Part shown: in pieces, positions 1-5,396 of the stretch
How positions within the stretch are numbered: position 1 is the stretch's first letter
Layout: the number at the start of each line of letters is the position of its first letter
Assembly: GCA_947623615.1 (NCBI GenBank)
Contig: CANQHH010000091.1
Coordinates: forward strand, 1 to 5,396
DNA: 5,396 nt
Origin: an uncultured Clostridia bacterium
GTDB taxonomy: Bacteria; Bacillota; Clostridia; TANB77; CAG-508
Reading direction: 5' to 3'
Program-made: the position numbers and the translations under genes
Notes under the pieces: generated by a model
Database searches by the model: none
Seen by the model: the letters and a program-made list of their open reading frames with translations, nothing else
Told to the model about the DNA's origin: nothing

Positions 1-294
1 GATGAGGATAATTTAGATTGTTTAAATTATTTGGAAGGTAAAACTATAGATTATGTTAATAGAAAAGCTATGGAAGGAACAATAGAAGCACATGTTGAGA
101 ATGATGTTCCAAACATAGTTATAGATATGGATAAGTTAGATGAAGAAACTATGGGACATTTGATATATTTCTTTGAACTTGCTTGTGCAATGTCAGGAAA
201 GATATTAGGAATAAATCCATTTGATCAACCAGGAGTTGAGAAATATAAAACAAATATGTTTAGATTGTTGAAAAAACCAGGATATGAGAGCTAA
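1..294 (+). CDS. pgi: Glucose-6-phosphate isomerase, C-terminal part (5' end outside window)
   Basis: Phosphoglucose isomerase interconverts glucose 6-phosphate and fructose 6-phosphate in the cytoplasm, in glycolysis and gluconeogenesis. The reading frame is open from base 1, so the gene enters from the left; 97 codons are visible before TAA at 292-294. A TTG at position 31 is an internal leucine codon, not a start. The decisive evidence is the family's second signature, seen as NPFDQPGVEKYK at visible residues 72-83. Its final lysine (visible residue 83) corresponds to the conserved active-site lysine of the family. The ending, NMFRLLKKPGYES, matches the usual C-terminus of Bacillota-type Pgi. 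Upstream of the signature, the helix around LIYFFELACAMSGKILGIN is also typical. No intrinsic terminator follows the stop; the thrS promoter begins six bases later. Codon use resembles that of the neighbours. Identification is firm; total length cannot be judged. Confidence 0.96.
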   Translation, partial: DEDNLDCLNYLEGKTIDYVNRKAMEGTIEAHVENDVPNIVIDMDKLDEETMGHLIYFFELACAMSGKILGINPFDQPGVEKYKTNMFRLLKKPGYES

Positions 295-299
295 AAACA

Positions 300-328
300 T
301 TGACAATAGTTGATTAATAAGATATAAT
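300..328 (+). promoter_or_regulatory. Sigma-A promoter of the thrS T-box transcript
   Basis: A perfect -35 hexamer TTGACA (300-305) and a perfect -10 hexamer TATAAT (323-328) are separated by 17 bp, the optimal spacing for the housekeeping sigma factor. Transcription would start near 335, just ahead of the T-box leader. Such a strong promoter suits a gene controlled mainly after initiation, by attenuation. The -35 lies within the left arm of an inverted repeat (ATTGACA at 299-305, TGTCAAT at 328-334) whose right arm starts at the last base of the -10; whether this matters is unknown. Confidence 0.9.
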
Positions 329-359
329 GTCAATATTATAAATATAGAAAAACATAAAT

Positions 360-455
360 GAGACAAAGTAAAATAAAGGTTGTTTCTAGAGAAAAATAGT
401 CGTGGGCTGGAAGCTATTTTAAATAAACGTATTTGAAAAACTACCTCATTGTTTC
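360..455 (+). promoter_or_regulatory. T-box Stem I with threonine specifier region
   Basis: Hand folding gives a basal helix of GAGACAA (360-366) with TTGTTTC (449-455). Above it is an internal loop with AGTA (367-370) on the 5' side and GAA (435-437) on the 3' side, as expected for the S-turn of a T-box specifier loop. It is closed by AAAT (371-374) with ATTT (431-434). Further up are GTTT (382-385) with AAAC (425-428), a CTAGAGA bulge (386-392), and AAAATAG (393-399) with CTATTTT (414-420) closing an apical loop. The 3' side of the specifier loop contains ACT (440-442) followed by A, then ACC (443-445) followed by T. Both encode threonine. ACT followed by a purine fits the usual rule better, but I cannot decide between them by eye. 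Confidence 0.75.
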
Positions 456-501
456 TGGGGACAGACGTGTAGCTTGCGTTAAAAGTAATTAAGTAAAAAC
501 A

Positions 502-530
502 AGGGTGGAACCGTGTTATATAGCACCCCT
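502..530 (+). promoter_or_regulatory. T-box antiterminator element
   Basis: AGGG (502-505) pairs with CCCT (527-530) and GTG (513-515) pairs with CAC (524-526). Between them is the classic 7-base bulge TGGAACC (506-512). Its first four bases, TGGA, would capture the 3' end of uncharged tRNA. The CACCCCT segment (524-530) is shared with the 5' arm of the terminator, so the two folds exclude each other. Confidence 0.93.
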
Positions 531-575
531 CTAAAATGTTATATATTTTTATGACATTTTTAGAGGGTGTTTTTT
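523..575 (+). terminator. Intrinsic terminator of the thrS T-box leader
   Basis: The 5' arm at 523-540 pairs with the 3' arm at 553-570. The core is ten uninterrupted pairs, CCCTCTAAAA (527-536) with TTTTAGAGGG (558-567), extended on both sides past single-base bulges (C526 and T557). The loop is A/T-rich, and the stem runs into six T residues (570-575). It lies 20 bases ahead of the thrS start and is the default fold when charged tRNA fails to stabilise the antiterminator. Confidence 0.94.
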
Positions 576-595
576 GTGTAAAAGGAGGAATGTAA

Positions 596-2515
596 ATGAA
601 AGTTGTACTAAAAGATGGCTCAGCCATTGAAGTTAAAAAGGGAATAAGCATTTTAGAACTTGCGAACCAGATTAGTTCAGGTTTAGCAAGAGTTGCAACA
701 GCGGGAAAAGTAAATGGAGAGGTAAAAGATTTAAGATTTAAATTAGAGGAAGATTGTAATGTTGAGATATTAACTTTTGATAGTTGCCTAGATGGTAAAA
801 AAGCATATTGGCATACTACATCTCATATTATGGCACAAGCAATAAAAAGGCTATTTGGAGATAGTATAAAACTTGCAATTGGACCATCTATAGATGAAGG
901 ATTTTATTATGATTTTGATGTTGAAACACCATTTTCAGATGAAGATAAATTAAAAATAGAAGAAGAGATGAAAAAAATTATAAAAGAAGATTTACCAATT
1001 GAAAAATTCGCACTTTCAAGAGAAGAAGCTATAAAGTTTATGAAAGAAAAAGATGAACCATATAAAATAGAGCTAATTGAAGATTTACCAGAGGATGTGG
1101 AGATTTCATTTTATAAACAAGGAGACTTTACAGATTTATGTGCAGGACCACATTTAATGAGTACAGGAAAAGTAAAAGCTGTAAAAATAATGTCTTCTTC
1201 AAGTGCATATTGGAGAGGCAATGAAAACAATAAATCATTGCAAAGAATATATGGAATATCATATCCAAAGGCAAGTCAATTAGAAGAATATATTCATTTG
1301 ATAGAAGAAGCTAAAAAAAGAGATCATAGAAAATTAGGTAAAGAATTAGAATTATTTTTCTTTGATGAAACAGCACCTGGAATGGCATATTGGTTACCAA
1401 AGGGTATGAAGATTTTAAATACACTAATTCAGTTTTGGAGAGAGGAACATGAAAAAAGAGGATATCAAGAATTTTCAGGACCTCAGCTAAATAGTAGTGT
1501 TTTATGGAAAACTTCAGGACATTGGGATCATTATAAAGAAGATATGTTTGTGTTAGAAGATGTAGATGGAAATGAACAAGCGTTAAAGCCAATGAATTGT
1601 CCAAATGCAATAAAAGTATTCCAAACAAAGTTAAGAAGCTATAAAGATTTGCCATTAAGATTTAATGATATAGATGTTATTCACAGAAATGAAAAGTCAG
1701 GTCAATTAAATGGTTTATTTAGGGTAAGAATGTTTAGGCAAGATGATTCACATAACTTTATAACAGAAGAGCAAGTGGCAGATGAAATAAAAGATATTAT
1801 TGAAATAGCTAAATATCTATATGGTATTTTTGGATTAGAATTTAAGCTTACATTATCTACAAGACCAGATGATTTCATGGGTGATATAGAGGTATGGAAT
1901 AAAGCAGAAAGTGATTTGAGAAATGTTTTAGATGAAATTTGTGGTAAAGATGAGTATGAGGTAAATGAAGGTGATGGAGCATTCTATGGTCCTAAAATAG
2001 ATATAAAGATGAAAGATTGTTTAGGAAGAGAATGGCAAATGGGAACAGTACAATTAGATTTCCAATTACCATTAAGATTTAATTTATCATATATAGATAG
2101 AGAAGGAGAAAAGAAAACTCCAATATTGGTTCATAGAGCTTTATTTGGATCTTTTGAGAGATTTATAGGAATAATAACTGAGCATTTTGCAGGTGCATTT
2201 CCAGTATGGTTAGCACCAGTGCAAGTAAAAATTTTACCTATTTCAGATGCACAACATGAGTATGCAAGGGAATTAGAAGAAAAGTTGAAAAAAGAAGGAT
2301 TAAGAGTTGAATTAGACTCTAGAAATGAGAAAATAGGCTATAAAATACGTGAAGCACAGCTTCAAAAGGTTCCATATATGTTAATAGTTGGTGACAAAGA
2401 AATTGAAACAAATGCAGTGGGAGTAAGGTCAAGAACAGAAGGCGACATAGGAGCAATGTCACAAAATGAATTCATTGATAAAATAAAAACTGAGATTAAC
2501 ACATTTGCAAGATAA
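596..2515 (+). CDS. thrS: Threonyl-tRNA synthetase, full length
   Basis: Cytoplasmic class II synthetase that charges tRNA-Thr with threonine using ATP. At 639 residues it is close to the 642 of the E. coli enzyme. Domains in order: TGS (about 1-63); editing domain (about 65-225) with HTTSH (His73, His77) and CAGPH (Cys182, His186), at the same numbers as in E. coli; class II catalytic core (about 245-535); anticodon-binding domain (about 541-635). The zinc ligands are Cys335 (MNCPNA), His386 (DDSHNF) and His513 (LVHRA). Motif 2 Arg364 and motif 3 Arg522 are present, so both synthesis and editing look intact. Motif 2 reads LNGLFRVRMFRQDDSH where many bacterial ThrS read LHGLLRVRGFTQDDAH. The ATG is preceded by AAAGGAGG (581-588) with a 7-base gap. 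Expression is controlled by the T-box leader just upstream. Confidence 0.98.
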   Translation: MKVVLKDGSAIEVKKGISILELANQISSGLARVATAGKVNGEVKDLRFKLEEDCNVEILTFDSCLDGKKAYWHTTSHIMAQAIKRLFGDSIKLAIGPSIDEGFYYDFDVETPFSDEDKLKIEEEMKKIIKEDLPIEKFALSREEAIKFMKEKDEPYKIELIEDLPEDVEISFYKQGDFTDLCAGPHLMSTGKVKAVKIMSSSSAYWRGNENNKSLQRIYGISYPKASQLEEYIHLIEEAKKRDHRKLGKELELFFFDETAPGMAYWLPKGMKILNTLIQFWREEHEKRGYQEFSGPQLNSSVLWKTSGHWDHYKEDMFVLEDVDGNEQALKPMNCPNAIKVFQTKLRSYKDLPLRFNDIDVIHRNEKSGQLNGLFRVRMFRQDDSHNFITEEQVADEIKDIIEIAKYLYGIFGLEFKLTLSTRPDDFMGDIEVWNKAESDLRNVLDEICGKDEYEVNEGDGAFYGPKIDIKMKDCLGREWQMGTVQLDFQLPLRFNLSYIDREGEKKTPILVHRALFGSFERFIGIITEHFAGAFPVWLAPVQVKILPISDAQHEYARELEEKLKKEGLRVELDSRNEKIGYKIREAQLQKVPYMLIVGDKEIETNAVGVRSRTEGDIGAMSQNEFIDKIKTEINTFAR

Positions 2516-2568
2516 AGATTAGAAATATGTGGTTTATAGGTATAACCATTAAAAGCCTAAATTTAAGT

Positions 2569-2574
2569 AAAGGA
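2569..2574 (+). promoter_or_regulatory. Ribosome binding site deciding the start of the 795-residue protein
   Basis: AAAGGA lies 8 bases upstream of the ATG at 2583, good spacing. It runs straight into an earlier in-frame ATG at 2574, leaving no spacing for initiation there. The start is therefore placed at 2583, three codons later than the longest frame allows. Confidence 0.75.
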
Positions 2575-2582
2575 TGTTAGAT

Positions 2583-4970
2583 ATGTCAAAGGTTGCAAAT
2601 GAAAATAAAGAAATGATTGAAAGAAGACTAGATTATATAGGGCTAAATTTAAATAGGATACCTAAATTTTTAACTGAGTATGAACCATTAAATTTCAGAC
2701 CATTGAAATCCAATGATGAAAAAACGTATAAAGTATATAGATATCTTAATGTTCAAGATATAGATATATTAGTAACACCAATGGATAGATTGGCAGATTT
2801 AAAAGAAAGATACAAATTATCAGCTCCATTGTTTACATATTTAGATTCTAAAAGTAAAGAAAACGAAGAAAGATATGCTACATTTATCAAAATGTTGTTA
2901 GATATGAAAGAGGAAAAAATAGAGGAATTAGAAGAGGAGCAAGAAAAGTTAAAAGAAAAAATTCCATATAAAGTTAAATATAAAAATCATTTTATGTGGC
3001 AAATATATTACTCAGAATATGATGAAAAATATTTTATGCTTGTTCCTACAAATGAACAAGATAATAGTGCTTTATTCTATTTATTAAAGAAGATGATAAG
3101 CAGTAAAAAGAATAGAAAAAAAGAAACTATATTTGTTCCAATTAGTCATCTTGAATATTCAGAAAATTATTTAACTAAAACAGAAATTGCAGATATGGAA
3201 AATTACTTATGGTATTTTACCAAAGAATGGCCATCTGTTTATGAAGTATATGACAAAAAGGGAAGTATGAGCATAAGAATAGTTGGAAAAACCAAAGTAT
3301 ATGAAAAGATAGAAAGTGACTATATATTAAATGTAGAAAGCAAAAAAGAAGCAATAGAATTATATAAGCTTCTTAAAGCGTTGTTTATTATAGCTACAGG
3401 AGCTCCTGATACATACAAATTTGATGTAAAAATAGGAGAAAATGGATATTTACTTTTCTATTATAAAGAACAGGAAATGTCATATAAAAAATTGTCTGAG
3501 TTTATAAAAAATGAATATTTAGATAAAATTCCTAAATTAGAGAAGGCTATATCAGAGAAGGACAAGCTAAAGAACAGGTTAAACAGATTTAACATTATGG
3601 TGGAGGAACTAACACAAGAATATTTAGCAAAACAAAGACAAATTGCTACATTTTTGGAATGTAAAAAAAGTTTTTTAGGAAAAGTAAAATATTTCTTTAA
3701 AAGAAAAAAAGAAAATCCTGTAGATGTTAAAAATAAAAAGTCAGAAAAATTACAAGAAAACAAAAAGGAAAAGCAAGAAGAGCAGGCTTTATATGAGGAA
3801 AAAGAGCAATACACAATAGAAGATTTAATTGATATTTGTACAAAATTGAGTGAAAGGCTAAAAGAAAACAACAACATAGAACTAGATATAAATGCAATAG
3901 AGACTAAGAAAGAGATAATAGCTAAAAAGATAGAAAATGCAGATTTATATATTAAAGAAATTGATGATCATAAAAAGAGTATTTTCGAGTTTTGGAAATT
4001 TACAAGTAAAGATGAGGTACAAACATTACATAAAGCGGAAGAAATGAAACAAAAACAAAAAGAAAAAATTGCAAAATATTTTGATTATCAATCAGATTTA
4101 GAAGAATTAGGCAAAATTGTTGATGAAGTACAAAGAAGAAAATTATCAAAAAATGAAACTGATGCTATTTTTATAGCTAGGGATGTTATTGGTTCTATAA
4201 GGGTATTATTAGGTAATATCACAAAAGATGATAAAAGTATTGAGAAAGATCTAGAAAGACTAAAAAAAGAGTATGAATTAAATGCAGATGAAATGGAAGT
4301 TAAAGATTTTGATATTTTTGGAGGTCTTTCAGATGATAAAACTAAAATAAAGACTATAAATAATGAAAAACATAGAGAAAATGAAAAAAGTAAGTATAAA
4401 ATTCTTTCTTTAAACATGGAAACAGATATAGAGTCATATAAAAACAATTTACAAGGTCATATAAATCTTATATCAGAGGCATTAAATAAAATAAGAGCCC
4501 CATATGATATGTCAGTATATAAAGTTAATAATAGAAAAGGAATAGATGGTTTGGATGTATTCAATATAAATCCACAAATTCCAATAGAGGAAGAAATAAA
4601 GAATACTAAAAAAGAAAATATAATTTTGAGTAGAATAAATGTAAAAGAAAATATGCCAATGCTATATTACTCTAATATTATATTTTATGATAATACTAAT
4701 AAAACATTACCAGTGGGAATGAATTTATCTTCAGAAACACTTTTGGATATAGATAAAATTAAAGTAACATGTATAAAAGAAACTAATTTTAATATAAATT
4801 ATAATGTAAATGATTATGAATTTACTACAAAGAAAATAAAAGTATTTGAATATGATGCAGAAGAAAAGGAAAAAGAAGTGAAAAAAGAAGATAAAGAAGA
4901 AGTCAAAGAAGAAGCTAAAGTAGAGGCAAAAGAAGAAAAAGAGGAAAAGGAAAAAAAGGAAGAAAAATAA
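2583..4970 (+). CDS. Uncharacterised large charged coiled-coil protein (795 aa)
   Basis: I do not recognise this protein and assign no function. It has no signal peptide and no convincing membrane span, so it is probably cytoplasmic. By eye: residues 1-105 look globular, with a conserved-looking patch around RYLNVQDIDILVTPMDRL (53-70); a short coiled coil spans about 106-127; residues 128-312 look like a mixed alpha/beta domain rich in aromatic residues; long helical or coiled-coil segments span about 313-360, 380-460 and 480-575. Between them are two basic-aromatic patches beginning KKS, at 361-376 and 464-473. Residues 640-757 look beta-rich, and 760-795 are a tail of only E, K, V, A and D. 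No nucleotide-binding P-loop, metal-binding cluster or known catalytic motif is apparent. Three cysteines (360, 419, 730) are scattered. The gene follows thrS by 67 bases without a clear terminator or promoter, so co-transcription under T-box control is likely. Codon use matches the neighbours, with no sign of recent transfer or frameshift. A structural, scaffold or cell-architecture role is possible but is only a guess. Confidence 0.9.
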   Translation: MSKVANENKEMIERRLDYIGLNLNRIPKFLTEYEPLNFRPLKSNDEKTYKVYRYLNVQDIDILVTPMDRLADLKERYKLSAPLFTYLDSKSKENEERYATFIKMLLDMKEEKIEELEEEQEKLKEKIPYKVKYKNHFMWQIYYSEYDEKYFMLVPTNEQDNSALFYLLKKMISSKKNRKKETIFVPISHLEYSENYLTKTEIADMENYLWYFTKEWPSVYEVYDKKGSMSIRIVGKTKVYEKIESDYILNVESKKEAIELYKLLKALFIIATGAPDTYKFDVKIGENGYLLFYYKEQEMSYKKLSEFIKNEYLDKIPKLEKAISEKDKLKNRLNRFNIMVEELTQEYLAKQRQIATFLECKKSFLGKVKYFFKRKKENPVDVKNKKSEKLQENKKEKQEEQALYEEKEQYTIEDLIDICTKLSERLKENNNIELDINAIETKKEIIAKKIENADLYIKEIDDHKKSIFEFWKFTSKDEVQTLHKAEEMKQKQKEKIAKYFDYQSDLEELGKIVDEVQRRKLSKNETDAIFIARDVIGSIRVLLGNITKDDKSIEKDLERLKKEYELNADEMEVKDFDIFGGLSDDKTKIKTINNEKHRENEKSKYKILSLNMETDIESYKNNLQGHINLISEALNKIRAPYDMSVYKVNNRKGIDGLDVFNINPQIPIEEEIKNTKKENIILSRINVKENMPMLYYSNIIFYDNTNKTLPVGMNLSSETLLDIDKIKVTCIKETNFNINYNVNDYEFTTKKIKVFEYDAEEKEKEVKKEDKEEVKEEAKVEAKEEKEEKEKKEEK
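4860..4967 (+). repeat. Low-complexity polypurine tract encoding the E/K tail
   Basis: The last 36 codons of the uncharacterised protein are almost entirely GAA/GAG and AAA/AAG, with a few GTG, GTC, GTA, GCT, GCA and GAT. The + strand therefore becomes a purine tract: 4928-4967 is 40 bases without a pyrimidine. Recurring KEE units (for example 771-773, 775-777, 783-785, 786-788) suggest growth by slippage. The tail is probably disordered and may vary in length among relatives. Confidence 0.85.
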
Positions 4971-4992
4971 GAGCGAACATAATATCCATTTA

Positions 4993-5021
4993 TTGACTAA
5001 TTATGTAATTTATGATATAAT
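4993..5021 (+). promoter_or_regulatory. Sigma-A promoter of ppaC
   Basis: TTGACT (4993-4998), one mismatch from consensus, is followed after 17 bp by a perfect TATAAT (5016-5021). Initiation would fall near 5028, giving an untranslated leader of about 40 bases with no evident structure. The promoter begins 22 bases after the stop of the preceding gene. I see no terminator in between, so some read-through is possible. Confidence 0.85.
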
Positions 5022-5067
5022 AGAATAGCTAGAGAAAATAAAAAATAAGGGAAAAGGGGAATAGAAT

Positions 5068-5396
5068 ATGGATAATAAGAATTTAGTTTTTGGACATAAA
5101 AAGCCAGATACGGATTCAATTGCATCTGCAATTGCAATGGCTAATCTACAAACTAATATTGGTAGTTATTCAGAAGGATATAGATTAGGTGATATAAATA
5201 GAGAAACTGAATTTGCATTAAAAACATTTAATGTTAAGGAGCCTGAATTAATAGAAAAGGTAAATGAAAAAGATAATGTTATAATGGTTGACTCAAATGA
5301 ATTTACACAAAGTGCAGAGGGAATAGAAAATGCAAATATAAAAATGATAGTAGATCATCATAGATTAAATTTACAAACTACAAACCCTGTATTTTG
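5068..5396 (+). CDS. ppaC: Manganese-dependent inorganic pyrophosphatase (family II, DHH), N-terminal part
   Basis: Hydrolyses cytoplasmic pyrophosphate to two phosphates, pulling biosynthetic reactions such as tRNA charging forward. The first 109 codons are visible; the gene runs off the right edge. The DHH-family metal-site motifs are present: GHKKPDTDS (residues 9-17, ligands His10, Asp14, Asp16), the acidic residue in VDSNE (Asp75), and the name-giving DHH (96-98) within VDHHR. Asp75 and His97 fall at the same numbers as in the B. subtilis enzyme. From PELIEKV (59-65) the chain passes almost directly to VIMVDSNE, so the CBS/DRTGG insertion of nucleotide-regulated pyrophosphatases is absent; this is the short unregulated form. 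The residue after Asp75 is Ser, where B. subtilis has His. The start is supported by AAGGGGA (5054-5060), 7 bases ahead of the ATG. The C-terminal DHHA2 domain lies outside the window. Confidence 0.95.
   Translation, partial: MDNKNLVFGHKKPDTDSIASAIAMANLQTNIGSYSEGYRLGDINRETEFALKTFNVKEPELIEKVNEKDNVIMVDSNEFTQSAEGIENANIKMIVDHHRLNLQTTNPVF

Larger units (their letters stand above)
335..575 (+). promoter_or_regulatory. T-box riboswitch leader of thrS (tRNA-Thr sensing)
   Basis: This leader RNA is expected to bind tRNA-Thr and to allow transcription into thrS only when the tRNA is uncharged. Seen in order: the Stem I region (about 360-455) with its internal-loop and apical elements; a short linker with a possible small hairpin (GACG 464-467 with CGTT 477-480); the T-box core AGGGTGGAACCGTG (502-515); and a terminator hairpin with a T-run (523-575). 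The core with its UGGA bulge is diagnostic of the class. In T-boxes that bulge pairs with the NCCA end of uncharged tRNA; here the variable base is A, which predicts a U discriminator on the matching tRNA. The position ahead of thrS and the threonine codons in the specifier region agree. The 5' end is inferred from the promoter. This element accounts for most of the 301-base gene-free stretch between pgi and thrS. Confidence 0.95.

Noticed and set aside
31..294. Pgi fragment read as a complete 87-residue small protein starting at TTG 31
   Set aside because: The frame is open upstream to base 1 and the product is plainly the C-terminus of a larger enzyme.
205..651. Minus-strand open frame of 148 codons across the pgi end, T-box leader and thrS start
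   Set aside because: It is antisense to two firm genes and a structured leader. The translation is low-complexity and hydrophobic, as expected from the complement of A-rich sequence, and it has no recognisable family.
1311..1655. Minus-strand open frame of 114 codons inside thrS
   Set aside because: It lies entirely antisense to the catalytic core of ThrS; openness is explained by the AT-rich codons of the real gene.
2541..2546. TATAAC as a -10 element for a promoter of the uncharacterised gene
   Set aside because: The best sequence at -35 spacing (around 2518-2523, ATTAGA) is far from TTGACA.
2530..2548. Small hairpin after thrS (TGGTT 2530-2534 with AACCA 2544-2548) as a terminator
   Set aside because: Only five or six pairs, few of them G-C, and no following T-run. 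It is unlikely to stop transcription, so the downstream gene is read as probably co-transcribed.
2574..2582. Alternative start of the uncharacterised protein at ATG 2574 (798 residues)
   Set aside because: The only Shine-Dalgarno-like sequence, AAAGGA at 2569-2574, abuts or overlaps this ATG; the ATG at 2583 has proper 8-base spacing.
3461..3877. Minus-strand open frame of 138 codons inside the uncharacterised gene
   Set aside because: The Ser/Phe-rich translation is the mirror of Lys/Glu codons on the other strand; no family resemblance.
4088..4447. Minus-strand open frame of 119 codons inside the uncharacterised gene
   Set aside because: Same reason: a Ser/Phe/Leu-rich shadow of a K/E-rich coding strand.

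Overview
The window is a very AT-rich, low-GC Gram-positive-type stretch, most likely from a Clostridia-like member of the Bacillota. The evidence is a T-box leader ahead of a threonyl-tRNA synthetase gene, a family II (DHH-type) pyrophosphatase, strong AGGAGG-like ribosome binding sites, two near-consensus sigma-A promoters, and A/T-ending codons throughout. I cannot name a genus. All four genes lie on the + strand.

Layout: (1) Positions 1-294 hold the last 97 codons of glucose-6-phosphate isomerase (pgi). (2) Positions 295-595 are a non-coding regulatory stretch. It has a consensus promoter (TTGACA, 17 bp, TATAAT) followed by a complete T-box riboswitch: Stem I with threonine specifier candidates, the T-box/antiterminator, and an intrinsic terminator. 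(3) Positions 596-2515 hold a full-length, apparently fully functional thrS. (4) Positions 2583-4970 hold a 795-residue, highly charged, coiled-coil-rich cytoplasmic protein that I do not recognise as any characterised family. It ends in a 36-residue tail built only of E, K, V, A and D. (5) Positions 4993-5021 hold a second sigma-A promoter, followed by the first 109 codons of a manganese-dependent inorganic pyrophosphatase (ppaC) that runs off the window.

How the parts work together: thrS is expected to be transcribed past its terminator when uncharged tRNA-Thr accumulates. The unknown gene starts 67 bases after thrS with no clear terminator or promoter between, so it is probably co-transcribed and so under the same threonine-dependent control; this is inference. 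ppaC has its own promoter. Pyrophosphatase removes the PPi made by aminoacyl-tRNA synthetases, but separate promoters make this a loose association only. The unknown protein is the only candidate here for undescribed biology. I see no CRISPR array, insertion sequence, tRNA, rRNA or defence system.
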